Assembly (NCBI RefSeq): GCF_017315725.1
Contig: NZ_JAFLRG010000002.1
Coordinates: 1,674,001-1,738,000, forward strand
DNA length: 64,000 nucleotides
DNA from: Trinickia acidisoli
GTDB lineage: Bacteria; Pseudomonadota; Gammaproteobacteria; Burkholderiales; Burkholderiaceae
Reading direction: 5' to 3'
Part shown: positions 39,997-49,900 of the stretch, piece after piece
Layout of the letters: every line of letters begins with the position of its first letter
Numbering within the stretch: position 1 is the stretch's first letter
Notes under the pieces: generated by a model
Databases searched by the model: none
Told to the model about the DNA's origin: nothing
The model's input: the letters and a program-made list of their open reading frames with translations, nothing else
Program-made: the position numbers and the translations under genes

Positions 39997-41598
39997 TCAG
40001 AGCTCATGCTTGAGCTTGTCGGCGAGCCGCAACGCAAGCGCGGCGATCGTCAGCGTGCAATTGACCGAAGCGGCGGTCGGCATCACGCCGCTCGTCGCGA
40101 GGAACAGATTCGGATGATCGTGCGTGCGGCAATCGGCATCGACGACGCAATCTTGCGGATCGGCGCCCATGATCGTCGTGCCCATGATGTGGTTGTTCGG
40201 CGCGAAATGGTCGTCGAACGCCACCTCGGTACCGCCGAACAAACCCGCGATCTGCGCATAGAGTTCGTGCGTATTCGCCGCGCTCTTCTTGACGTAATCG
40301 TTGATCGAGTAATAGATCTCGGGCTGCGCGATGCCGAGTGCGTCCTTGCGGCTCGAAGACGGCACGATGCGGTTCTGAGGCTCGGGCAGGTGTTCGTGGA
40401 AGCTGTTGATCGTCAAGGTGCGCGCCGCACGATCCCGAATCTGCCGGTCGAATTCCGCACCGGTCACGCCCTTGTCGATCAAAGCGGCAGTCACCGACAT
40501 CGTCGCCACGCCGTTCGACAAATGCAGTTTCTTCGAAGCGTAATCGGAGCGGAATGCGCCGTCGCGGAAATTGACGACCGACGTCATCTCCATCGGGCCG
40601 CGCCCCGGCCAGAGCGCTTCGTTCGCGAGGAAACTCACGCCCGTGCCCGGATGGTCCATCAAATTGCGTCCGACCTGATCGGAGCGATTGCCGATGCCGT
40701 GCGGAAATTTGTCCGACGTCGACATCAGCATCAGTTTCGGCGTTTCGATGCCGTTCGCGGCGAGCACGAACAGCTTGCCGCTGACGCGCGTCGTGCCGCC
40801 CGAGGGGTCCTTGTAGTGCACGGCCGAAATAAGCCCTTGGTCGTCCGCTTCGATTCGATAGACGACCGCTTGGTCGATCAGCTTCGCACCGGCGCGTTCC
40901 GCTTTCTCGGCATGCACGATGCCGTTGTACATCGCCGCGATGGGGCAAATCGGCATGCAATTGTTGTTGCCGCAGCAGATCGGACGCTGATCGTAAGGGC
41001 GGCTGTTGCGTGCGACCGGCTCGGGCACGACCTTGAAGCCGTTGGCGTTCAGCACGTCGCTAAAACGCGTATCCATGTAGGACAGCGGCAATTGCGCCAT
41101 CGGATAGGGCTTGGCGCGCGGCGAGCCGAGATCGATCGACGCATCGGGCCCGGACACGCCGAGTTCGATCTCCGCGTCGTAATACCAGGGCTCGAGCGCC
41201 TCGTACGGAAACGGCCAATCGCGGCCGACGCCGTACATCGTCTTCAGCTTGAAATCGGACGGCAGCAAGCGCCACGCGGCTGCGGCCCAGTGCCACGTCG
41301 TGCCGCCGACGAGGCGCAGGTATTGCGAGTTGTAGGGATAGTCGCCCTTTTGGATCAGATAGCCGTTGTCGGGCGAGTATTCGGGATGCGGTGCGTACGG
41401 CGTCGACGGATACGGCGTCGCGAAATCGCTCTTGGCCGGCGAGTTCCGAAAGTTCTCGACGATTTGCCAGCGTTCAATACGCGGCCCCGCTTCGAGGATG
41501 ATGACCGACGCGCCCGCCAGCGCCAGTTGATGCGCGACGAGACCGCCCGCCACGCCCGAGCCGACGATCACGACGTCGGCAGAAGGGTTGTTTGCCAT
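39997..41598 (-). CDS. GMC-family FAD-dependent dehydrogenase, alpha subunit (glucose dehydrogenase-like)
   Basis: The product has 533 aa. The Rossmann motif VVIVGSGVAGGLVAHQLALA opens the protein and binds FAD. A cysteine cluster with Cys208, Cys209, Cys214 and Cys218 (ICCGNNNCMPIC) matches in spacing the iron-sulfur cluster cysteines of B. cepacia FAD-GDH. The catalytic His/Asn end is in FAPNNHIMGTTIMGADPQDC and ASVNCTLTIAALALRLADKL. It oxidises a sugar or polyol in the periplasm; glucose is the best guess. It lacks a signal peptide and would be exported with the Tat-bearing gamma subunit encoded upstream. Confidence 0.93.
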   Translation of the reverse strand: MANNPSADVVIVGSGVAGGLVAHQLALAGASVIILEAGPRIERWQIVENFRNSPAKSDFATPYPSTPYAPHPEYSPDNGYLIQKGDYPYNSQYLRLVGGTTWHWAAAAWRLLPSDFKLKTMYGVGRDWPFPYEALEPWYYDAEIELGVSGPDASIDLGSPRAKPYPMAQLPLSYMDTRFSDVLNANGFKVVPEPVARNSRPYDQRPICCGNNNCMPICPIAAMYNGIVHAEKAERAGAKLIDQAVVYRIEADDQGLISAVHYKDPSGGTTRVSGKLFVLAANGIETPKLMLMSTSDKFPHGIGNRSDQVGRNLMDHPGTGVSFLANEALWPGRGPMEMTSVVNFRDGAFRSDYASKKLHLSNGVATMSVTAALIDKGVTGAEFDRQIRDRAARTLTINSFHEHLPEPQNRIVPSSSRKDALGIAQPEIYYSINDYVKKSAANTHELYAQIAGLFGGTEVAFDDHFAPNNHIMGTTIMGADPQDCVVDADCRTHDHPNLFLATSGVMPTAASVNCTLTIAALALRLADKLKHEL

Positions 41599-41687
41599 AA
41601 GCGCTTCGCCTATTTCGTTCTTTTGCAGTGCCGAATGCGGGGACTACGGAGCAAAGCACACGCCGCTCCCGTCGCGTCATGGCCACG

Positions 41688-42248
41688 TCAAACACCGGCC
41701 GGTTTCTGCGCCCAGTAGAACGGCACGTCCCGGCAATACGAGGGGATCGTCAGCACGTCGTGTACGGGGTCGAACATCAGCGCATGCTCGTACGCCACCA
41801 CCTGAACCGTCGGCAGTTCACCCACGAGCCCAAGATACCAGGCGCGCATGACGTGGCCGACCGTTTTGGCCAAACGTGGATCGTCGCTTGCCAGCGCGGC
41901 GGTCACGGTATCGCTCGGCACACCGGCGTGCGTCTTGAGCCAGGCGTTCAGCGCGGCGACGTTGGAGACGAAAGCGCTATCGGCTTTGGAGAGCGCGTCG
42001 TAGATGCGCGAAGCGAGCGTCGCGTTCAGGCTCGTGCGCCCCGTGAGCTGCTGCGAAAGCGCCGTGAAAGCGTCCAGCCCGCCGCCGGCCGGCGGAGCGA
42101 ACGCGAATGCGCACCGCACGGTGAACGGCAACCCGATCGCGGCGGTGAAAGCCAGGGCCGCCGCCGAAGCGCCGGCGCCGACGAGGAATTGCCTGCGGGC
42201 CGAAGCCGGCTCCCTCTCGCGTGGCTGGCTGGTTCGCGCATCTGTCAT
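41688..42248 (-). CDS. Sugar dehydrogenase small (gamma) subunit with Tat signal
   Basis: The product has 186 aa. The twin-arginine signal SARRQFLVGAGASAAALAFT is explicit. The mature part (AFTALSQQLTGRTSLNATLA, RIYDALSKADSAFVSNVAAL, RAWYLGLVGELPTVQVVAYE) is the hitch-hiker subunit of membrane FAD-sugar dehydrogenases, needed for folding and Tat export of the alpha subunit. GGAG 5 bases before the ATG supports the start. It is first in the gamma-alpha-beta operon; 89 bases separate it from alpha. Confidence 0.92.
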   Translation of the reverse strand: MTDARTSQPREREPASARRQFLVGAGASAAALAFTAAIGLPFTVRCAFAFAPPAGGGLDAFTALSQQLTGRTSLNATLASRIYDALSKADSAFVSNVAALNAWLKTHAGVPSDTVTAALASDDPRLAKTVGHVMRAWYLGLVGELPTVQVVAYEHALMFDPVHDVLTIPSYCRDVPFYWAQKPAGV

Positions 42249-42341
42249 GTGGGCTCCAGCATCGTGTCCAAGACACCGCCGACAGCCGCCGACGGTTCGC
42301 CCCCCGACTCCGGTCTTGAATGCCGCCCTTGCCGTGGCGGT

Positions 42342-42371
42342 CTTTCGTTATCGGTACTTTCGTTATCGGTA
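42342..42371. repeat. Perfect 2 x 15-bp tandem repeat upstream of the dehydrogenase operon
   Basis: CTTTCGTTATCGGTA occurs twice head to tail, about 95-125 bases before the gamma-subunit start. The rest of 42249-42542 holds no gene. It may be a doubled regulator site or a slippage duplication. Confidence 0.6.
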
Positions 42372-42542
42372 ATAACCCGCGGGCGGCGCCCACTGGCTGC
42401 GACTATAGCCGCGTCGCCGCGTTTAGACAATCGGCATACGTCGATCCATAGGAGCAAAGCCCAATGATCGTTTGATTGGAAACGATCTCGCCCGCTTTAC
42501 GATTACATCCACTTCGCCGGTGCGCCGACCGAGCGCCACGCA

Positions 42543-43028
42543 TTAGGCCCCTTCCCCATCGTACGCGCGCCGCAACTGCGCTATATCGAGCTTGCACATC
42601 TGCATCATCGCCCGCATGACGCGCGCCGCCCGCATGCCGTCCTCGTCGCGCAGCATATCGCCGAGCACGGTCGGCACGACTTGCCACGTCACGCCGAACT
42701 TGTCCCGCAGCCATCCGCATTGCAGCCGGTCGCCGCCCTCGCCGAGTTTCTCCCACAGCGTGTCGACCTCCTCCTGCGTCCGGCAGTGGATGAAGAACGA
42801 AATGGCCGGGGAAAACGCAAACTGCGGATTCGGACCGCCGTTCAGCGCGATGAAGGTTTGTCCGTCGAGCTCGAACGTCACGCTCATCACGCTGCCTCGC
42901 TCGCCGGGGCCGGCATCCGTATACCGCATGACGTCGACGATTTTCGATCGGTCGAATACGGACGTATAAAACGCGGCTGCCTGTTCGGCTTGATCGTCGA
43001 ACCAAAGAAACGGGGTGACTTTCTGCAC
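42543..43028 (-). CDS. VOC-family protein, PhnB-like
   Basis: The product has 161 aa from a GTG at 43028, supported by AAAGGAG 5 bases upstream; longer readings lack a ribosome site. KVTPFLWFDDQAEQAAAFYT is the standard start of PhnB/3-demethylubiquinone-methyltransferase-like VOC proteins. FIALNGGPNPQFAFSPAISF and LQCGWLRDKFGVTWQVVPTV continue the paired beta-alpha-beta modules. Family members are glyoxalase/dioxygenase-fold proteins, mostly of unknown substrate. It ends in an Arg/Ala tail and is the last gene before the glgE operon, pointing the other way. Confidence 0.9.
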   Translation of the reverse strand: MQKVTPFLWFDDQAEQAAAFYTSVFDRSKIVDVMRYTDAGPGERGSVMSVTFELDGQTFIALNGGPNPQFAFSPAISFFIHCRTQEEVDTLWEKLGEGGDRLQCGWLRDKFGVTWQVVPTVLGDMLRDEDGMRAARVMRAMMQMCKLDIAQLRRAYDGEGA

Positions 43029-43483
43029 AGCGTCTCCTTTCCGTGTACCGAGATTCACGCGCGCGCACGACGCACGCGCGATAGACGACGAACGACGCGC
43101 ACCGCAATCGACATCTACATCGATCATCGATGTAAAAATGCGCCGCAGCCTGTCACATTTACACCGCGCCGAGCTGATGATCGCATCATGAAGACTAGTC
43201 GACGCTAAGCCACATGTCACAGCCGCAGGCACGGAAAAGCGCATGCCGGCCTCGGCCAACGCGCGCATACTTGACGCCACCGACGCCATCCGTTCGTCGA
43301 ATGCGGGCCCGCTCAGGGCACGGCGGCATGCATCGTGCTTTCCGCTCACTCGCGCGCTCATGTCTCCGCCTCTTCGTGCCGTTGCCCGTGCCGATGCGCG
43401 GATCATCGAACGCCGCCTGACAACGCGATGCGATCGCACGGTGGACGTGCATCCACATCGCCCGGACGAACTGGAACGGACCG
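43029..43483. other. Divergent intergenic region upstream of the glgE operon
   Basis: No gene is convincing in these 455 bases. It contains the 19-bp palindrome at 43116-43134 and must hold the promoters of both the VOC gene and the 18-kb alpha-glucan/trehalose operon. I could not assign -35/-10 boxes with confidence. Confidence 0.45.
43116..43134. promoter_or_regulatory. Perfect 19-bp palindrome, probable operator
   Basis: TACATCGATCATCGATGTA is a perfect inverted repeat around one central base. It sits 88 bases upstream of the VOC GTG and 350 bases before glgE, in a locally AT-richer patch. This suits a dimeric repressor site, more likely for the VOC gene. The regulator is not in the window. 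Confidence 0.5.
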
Positions 43484-46400
43484 ATGGAATATCGTCACGC
43501 CTATGCGCCGCGGATTTACTTTCTTCACCCTCTACTCGTCGGGCCGCTCGAGGCTTGGCCCGCTCACTTCGAGCGCGCGGCGGCACTCGGCTTCGACCAC
43601 GTCCTGATCGGCTCGCCTTTCGCCACGGGGCAAGCCGGCCACTCGCAGCTCACCGCCGATCACGCACGGCTGCACGCGATCTTCGGCACCGCCGACGATG
43701 CCGACAACGGCCTGCGTCGACTTGCGGAGGCTGCCCGCGCCGCGGGTCTCGCATTGCTCGTCGACGTCGTGCTCGATCGGGTCGCGGCCGACGGCGAACT
43801 GCTGCGCACGCATCCGCAATGGTTTCATCCCTACGAGCCGGCGCGCGTTCGGCTCGATCCGCGCCATGCGCGCCACGAGGACAACGCGGCCTATGCCAAC
43901 TTCGGCGATCCGCACGCTGCGGCGCAGTTCGGCCGCTGGTGGAACGAGCGGCTCATCGCGCTGACCGATGCCGGCGTGGCCGGCTTCCGCTTCGACTCGC
44001 CGCATCGCGTGCCGATCGACATGTGGCTCGAACTGCGCGCGGCAGTGCATGCGCGGCGCGAGGACGTGCGTATGCTGGCCGCGACGCCGGGGCTTGCGCG
44101 CGACGATCTCGCGCGCCTCGAGCGAGCGCAGTTCGACAGCGTCTTTTCGTCCGTGCGCTGGTGGGATTTCCGCGAAACCTGGCTGGCCGAGGAACATGCG
44201 GCGCTCGCGCGCGTCGGCGCGCCGATCGCGTTTCCCGAAGCGCCCTATGGGTCGCGCCTTTCGAGTGAATTCGCCTATGCCGCGGATGCGGTCGTAATCG
44301 AGCGCGCCTATCGCCGCGCAATCGTGACGAGTGTCTCGCTCGGCACCGGCTGGCTCGTGCCGATGGGCTTCGAATATGGGGTTGCAGAGCCGCTCTCGCA
44401 CACGAGCGGCAATGCGCAGCGGTACCGCGACGCGTGCGCGGCCGCGCGCTTCGATCTATGCGACGCCATCAAACAGGCCAACGCGCTGCAACGGCAAACG
44501 CCTTTGCTGGCAACCGTCGGTGAAGCGCGGCAACTTTCGGCGGCCGGATCGAATGTCGCCGCGATGCTCCGCGGCGACTGCTTCGACCTACGCGATGCGC
44601 GCACGGCCGTGCTGCTCGTCGTCAACCCCGACTTGAGCCGGCCGGCGTTCCTCGAGCCGGCTCGCTTGCTCGACGGCGTTCCCGGCAACTTCGCGGCGTT
44701 CAAGCCGCTCGGGCGCCCATGCAGGGACGAAGCCGAGCCGCTGCCCGCCTGTGCCCTCGACCCGGGCGAAGCGCGCATCTATCGCGCGCAGCCGTGCCCG
44801 AACGTGGCCGCGCGGCGCGCCACGAAGCGCGGCGCAACGGCCTTGGCTATGGAAGCACTCGCCGCGCCACGCATCGCGATCGAAAGCGTCACGCCCAGCG
44901 TCGACGGCGGGCGTTTCGTCGCGAAGCGCGTCGTGGGAGAAGAGATCGAAATCGGCGCGGCAATCTTCGGCGAAGGCCACGACAAGATCGCGGCCGCCGT
45001 GATCTGGCGCGCCATCGATGAAACCGCCTGGCGCGAGACCCCGATGCAACCGGCCGAGCCCGCCGGTCTCGACCTTTGGCAAGGCCGCATCACGCTCACG
45101 CGCGTCGGTCGCCATGAGTTCACGGTCGTTGCATGGCGCGACGATTTCGCTTCGCTCGTCGATCACATCCGCAAAAAGCTCGATGCCAATCAATCGGTCG
45201 AACTCGAACTCGAAGAGGCGCGCCATCTGCTAGCCCGCATATTGGCCGAGGCCGAGACGGCCGACGAAACGGGCGCGCAACAGCAGATTCATCAAGAGCA
45301 TCGCGGACACGAAGCGCAGCACGCTGCCATCGCCGAACTGAAGCGCATCGCGATGCGCTTCGGCAATGCGAGCCACGCAGCGCGGCTCGAAGCCGTACTT
45401 GCACCCGAGACGGCCGAAGCCGTCGCGAAGTCGCGACATCGCCCGTTTCTCACACGCGATGCGACGATCTATCGCATCGACGCCGAACGCGCCGCGGCTC
45501 GTTTCGCAAGCTGGTACGAGATCTTCCCGCGTTCGATGAGCCGCGATCCCACGCGCCACGGCACGTTCGACGACGTGATCGCACAACTGCCGCGCATTCG
45601 GGACATGGGCTTCGACGTCCTTTACTTCCCGCCGATCCATCCGATCGGCAAGATCAATCGCAAGGGCCGCAACAACACGCTCAAAGCGCAGCCGGACGAC
45701 GTCGGCAGCCCGTATGCGATCGGCAGCGACGAAGGTGGTCACACGGCCGTGCACCCCGAACTCGGCACGCTCGACGACTTCAAGCGCATGCTTTGCGCCG
45801 CCCATGCGAACGGGCTCGAAATCGCACTCGACTTCGCGATTCAATGCGCACCCGATCACCCGTGGCTGACCGAGCACGCGACGTGGTTCGCGTGGCGACC
45901 CGACGGCACGCTGCGCTACGCCGAGAATCCGCCGAAGAAGTACCAGGACATCGTCAATCCCGAGTTCTACGCGCACGATGCCAAGCCCGCGCTGTGGCTC
46001 GCGCTGCGCGACATCATCGCGTTCTGGATCGATGCGGGCGTGCGGATCTTTCGCGTCGACAATCCGCACACGAAACCGTTGCCGTTCTGGGAGTGGATGA
46101 TCGCCGATATTCGTTCGCGCGAGCCCGGTGTCATCTTCCTCTCGGAAGCATTCACGCGCCCGCGCCTCATGTACCGCCTCGCGAAGCTCGGCTTTTCCCA
46201 GTCGTACACCTACTTCACGTGGCGCGAATCGAAACGCGATTTCACGGAGTACCTGACCGAGCTCACGCAGACGAACGTGCGCGAGTTCTTCCGGCCGAAC
46301 TTCTTCGTCAATACGCCCGACATCAATCCTCGCCATCTGCAGGCGCAAGGTCGCGCCGGCTTCATGATCCGCGCGGCCTTGGCCGCCACGCTGTCCGGCC

Positions 46401-46978
46401 TATGGGGTGTCTATTGCGGCTTCGAGTTGTGCGAAGCGGCCGCCTTGCCGAGCAGCGAGGAATATCTCGACTCGGAGAAGTATCAGTTGCGCGCGTGGGA
46501 TTGGCATCGACCCGGCAATATCGTCGACGTGGTCACCGCGCTCAATCGCATTCGGCGTGCCAATCCCGCACTGCATTCGCATCTGGGTCTCACGTTCCTG
46601 ACCGCTCACAACGACCGCGTTCTCTTTTTCGAAAAGGCGACGCGCTCGCGCGAAAACGTGATTCTCGTCGCGATCAGCCTCGATCCGTTCGGGCCGCAAG
46701 ACACCGATCTCGAACTGCCCTGGCACATGTTCGAGCACTGGCGCATGCAGGAATGGGACGCGCTTGCCGTCGCCGATCTCGTCACGGGCCAGCGCTTCGA
46801 ATGGCGCGGCCGGCGGCAGCACGTAAGGATCGAGCCCGACGCGCGGCCTTTCGCCATTTGGCGTATCGCGCCCGCCGCGGGTTTGCCGCGCGACGAGCGT
46901 GCCCATACGGCCGCGAGCCCAATCGGACACGATGGACACAGCGGACACGGCGCCTCGGAGATGCACCATGAAGCGTGA
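43484..46978 (+). CDS. glgE: Maltosyltransferase GlgE with extra N-terminal GH13-like domain
   Basis: The product has 1164 aa, about 480 longer than the classical enzyme. Residues about 463-1150 are GlgE (alpha-1,4-glucan:maltose-1-phosphate maltosyltransferase, GH13_3): nucleophile Asp859 in FRVDNPHTKP and acid/base Glu888 in FLSEAFTRP, with the same 29-residue spacing as the Streptomyces enzyme (394/423). Residues 1-440 are a second, shorter amylase-like barrel (HFERAAALGFDHVLIGSPFA, LVDVVLDRVAADGE, GVAGFRFDSPHRVP) with no obvious acid/base Glu, probably non-catalytic. The enzyme extends alpha-glucan from maltose-1-phosphate in the cytoplasm. It leads the operon and overlaps treS by 11 bases. 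Confidence 0.94.
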   Translation: MEYRHAYAPRIYFLHPLLVGPLEAWPAHFERAAALGFDHVLIGSPFATGQAGHSQLTADHARLHAIFGTADDADNGLRRLAEAARAAGLALLVDVVLDRVAADGELLRTHPQWFHPYEPARVRLDPRHARHEDNAAYANFGDPHAAAQFGRWWNERLIALTDAGVAGFRFDSPHRVPIDMWLELRAAVHARREDVRMLAATPGLARDDLARLERAQFDSVFSSVRWWDFRETWLAEEHAALARVGAPIAFPEAPYGSRLSSEFAYAADAVVIERAYRRAIVTSVSLGTGWLVPMGFEYGVAEPLSHTSGNAQRYRDACAAARFDLCDAIKQANALQRQTPLLATVGEARQLSAAGSNVAAMLRGDCFDLRDARTAVLLVVNPDLSRPAFLEPARLLDGVPGNFAAFKPLGRPCRDEAEPLPACALDPGEARIYRAQPCPNVAARRATKRGATALAMEALAAPRIAIESVTPSVDGGRFVAKRVVGEEIEIGAAIFGEGHDKIAAAVIWRAIDETAWRETPMQPAEPAGLDLWQGRITLTRVGRHEFTVVAWRDDFASLVDHIRKKLDANQSVELELEEARHLLARILAEAETADETGAQQQIHQEHRGHEAQHAAIAELKRIAMRFGNASHAARLEAVLAPETAEAVAKSRHRPFLTRDATIYRIDAERAAARFASWYEIFPRSMSRDPTRHGTFDDVIAQLPRIRDMGFDVLYFPPIHPIGKINRKGRNNTLKAQPDDVGSPYAIGSDEGGHTAVHPELGTLDDFKRMLCAAHANGLEIALDFAIQCAPDHPWLTEHATWFAWRPDGTLRYAENPPKKYQDIVNPEFYAHDAKPALWLALRDIIAFWIDAGVRIFRVDNPHTKPLPFWEWMIADIRSREPGVIFLSEAFTRPRLMYRLAKLGFSQSYTYFTWRESKRDFTEYLTELTQTNVREFFRPNFFVNTPDINPRHLQAQGRAGFMIRAALAATLSGLWGVYCGFELCEAAALPSSEEYLDSEKYQLRAWDWHRPGNIVDVVTALNRIRRANPALHSHLGLTFLTAHNDRVLFFEKATRSRENVILVAISLDPFGPQDTDLELPWHMFEHWRMQEWDALAVADLVTGQRFEWRGRRQHVRIEPDARPFAIWRIAPAAGLPRDERAHTAASPIGHDGHSGHGASEMHHEA

Positions 46979-49900
46979 AGATCAATCCCTGGATTCGGCC
47001 GCCGCGCAGTCGGAGTCGGGAAAACGCGCGCGCGCTTCGCGGCGCGCGGCGGGCGCACCGTTGTCGGACGATCCGCTGTGGTACAAGGACGCGATCATCT
47101 ATCAGGTGCACGTGAAGTCGTTCTTCGATGCGAACAACGACGGCGTCGGCGATTTCCCCGGCCTCATCGCCAAGCTCGACTACATCGCCGAGCTCGGCGT
47201 CAACACGATCTGGCTGCTGCCGTTCTATCCGTCGCCGCGCCGCGACGATGGCTACGACATCGCCGATTATCGCGGCGTGCACCCCGATTACGGCACGCTC
47301 GCCGACTTGCGCCACCTCATCCAAGGCGCGCACGCGCGCGGCATGCGTGTCGTGACCGAGCTCGTCATCAATCACACGTCCGATCAGCACCCGTGGTTCC
47401 AACGCGCGCGCCGCGCCAAGCCCGGGTCCAATCATCGCAATTACTACGTGTGGTCCGATACGGACAAGAAGTATGAAGGCACGCGCGTCATCTTCATCGA
47501 TACCGAGCCGTCGAACTGGACGCACGACCCCGTCGCGGGCGCCTATTACTGGCATCGCTTCTACTCGCATCAACCCGATCTGAACTTCGACAACCCCGCC
47601 GTGCTGCGCGAAGTGCTGCAAGTCATGCGCTTTTGGCTCGACATGGGCATCGACGGACTGCGGCTCGATGCAGTGCCTTACCTCGTGGAGCGAGAAGGCA
47701 CGAGCAACGAGAATCTGCCGGAAACGCACGCGATCCTCAAGCGCATTCGCGCCACGATCGACGCCGAGTATCCGAACCGGATGCTGCTTGCCGAGGCCAA
47801 CCAATGGCCGGAGGACGTGCAGGAATACTTCGGCCAGGAAGACGAATGTCACATGGCGTTTCACTTCCCGCTGATGCCGCGCATCTACATGGCGATCGCG
47901 AGCGAGGATCGTTTTCCGATCACCGACATCATGCGGCAAACGCCGGAGCTGCCGCCCACGTGCCAATGGGCCATCTTCCTGCGCAACCACGACGAGCTCA
48001 CGCTCGAGATGGTGACCGATTCCGAACGCGACTACTTGTGGAATACCTACGCGAGCGACCGGCGCGCGCGGCTCAATCTCGGCATTCGTCGACGGCTCGC
48101 GCCGCTGATGGAGCGCGATCGGCGCCGCATCGAACTCATCAACTCGCTGCTGTTGTCGATGCCGGGCACGCCCGTGATCTACTACGGCGACGAGCTCGGC
48201 ATGGGCGACAACATCCACCTCGGCGACCGCGACGGCGTCCGCACGCCGATGCAATGGTCGTCGGACCGCAATGGCGGCTTTTCGCGCGCGGACCCCGAGC
48301 AACTCGTCCTGCCACCCGTCATGGGCACCCTGTACGGCTTCGACGCCGTCAACGTGGAAGCGCAGACGCGCGACCCGCACTCGCTGCTGAACTGGACGCG
48401 CCGCATGCTGGCCACGCGCCGCTCGAAACGCGCGTTCGGTCGCGGTACGGTCCGCTTCCTGCGCCCGTCGAACCGCAAGATACTCGCGTATCTGCGCGAA
48501 ATGGAAGGCGAGGCGCCGATTCTTTGCGTGACGAATCTTTCGCGCGCGCCGCAGGCGGTCGAGCTCGATCTGTCCGAATTCGCCGGCCGCGTACCCGTCG
48601 AGATGACGGCCGATTCGGTGTTTCCGGCGATCGGCCAGCTCACGTATCTGTTGACGTTTCCGCCCTACGGCTTCCTTTGGTTCATGCTCTGCAACAGCGA
48701 GGATAGCCCGTCGCGGTCGCAGCCCGGCTCCGAGCAATTGCCGGAGTTCGTCACGCTCGTGCTGCGCACGGGACAAACGGGCCCCACGCCCGAAAACGTG
48801 CGGCTGCTCGAATCGGAAGTGTTGCCCTCCTATCTCAGCCGTCGCCGCTGGTTCGCCTCGAAGGACCAAAAGCTTCACGCGGTGCGGCTCGCCGCGCTAA
48901 CGACGATCCCCGACGCCGGTTTCGCCTTCACGGAGATCGAAGCCGACGTCGGGCGCCATACCGAACGCTACGTGTTGCCGCTGGCGATTTCATGGGGCGC
49001 GGATACGACCGTCCCGCTGTTCACGCAGCTTGCGCTCGCGCGCGTTCGACGCGGACGCACCATCGGGCATTTGACCGACGCCTTCTCCCTGCCGCTGTTC
49101 GCGCACGGCGTGCTGCAGAAGTTGCGCGAGCATGCAGCCGTGCCCACCGTCCAAAAGAGCGAGATCCGCTTCGTCCCAACGGCACGTTTTCCAGAACTCA
49201 GCGAGCTAGGCGACTCGCCGGAAATTCGCTGGATTTCGGCGGAGCAAAGCAACAGTTCGCTCGTGATGGGCGAGCGCGCCGTTCTCAAGCTCGTGCGGCG
49301 CTTGATCGGCGGTATTCATCCCGAAGCGGAAATGAGCCGGCATCTGACCGAGATCGGCTATGCGAATACAGCCCCCCTCTTCGGCGAGGTGGTGCGCGTC
49401 GATCCGCAAGGGGTACCGCACACGCTCGCGCTGCTGCAAGGATTCATCGAGAACCAAGGCGATGCGTGGAACTGGGTGCTCGACTATCTGCGCCGCGTGA
49501 TCGATGAGCTTGCACTCGCGCCCGAAACCGACGAACCCGATCCGGAGAAATTCGACGGCTACCGCGCGCTGACCGGCATGATCGGCCGCCGCCTCGGCGA
49601 ATTGCATGCGGCGCTGGCCGCGCCGTGCGACGACCCTGCGTTCGCGCCCGAGACGGCCACGCGAGCCGATATTCGCGGCTGGGTGGAGGGCGCGCGCACG
49701 ATGCTCGAGCGCGCGCTCGACGTGCTGGCGACAGAAGGGGGAAAAGAAGGATCGAAAGAAGGGGCATTGATGGGCCATGAGATGCGCACGCTGGCGCAAG
49801 AACTCGTCGATCGGCGTGCGGCGCTCGTCGAAGCCCTCGAACGGCACGTGCCGCGCGACGTCGACGCGCAACGCATCCGCGTGCATGGCGATTTTCATTT

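Noticed and set aside
38482..41718. A 1078-codon plus-strand open frame
   Set aside because: It lies antisense to the cytochrome c and GMC dehydrogenase genes, is Arg/His rich with no domain motif, and is a by-product of the GC-rich third codon positions of the real genes.
46782..48878. A 698-codon minus-strand open frame inside glgE/treS
   Set aside because: Antisense shadow of treS; the composition is Arg/Ala/Val-rich without motifs, and it has no ribosome-binding site.
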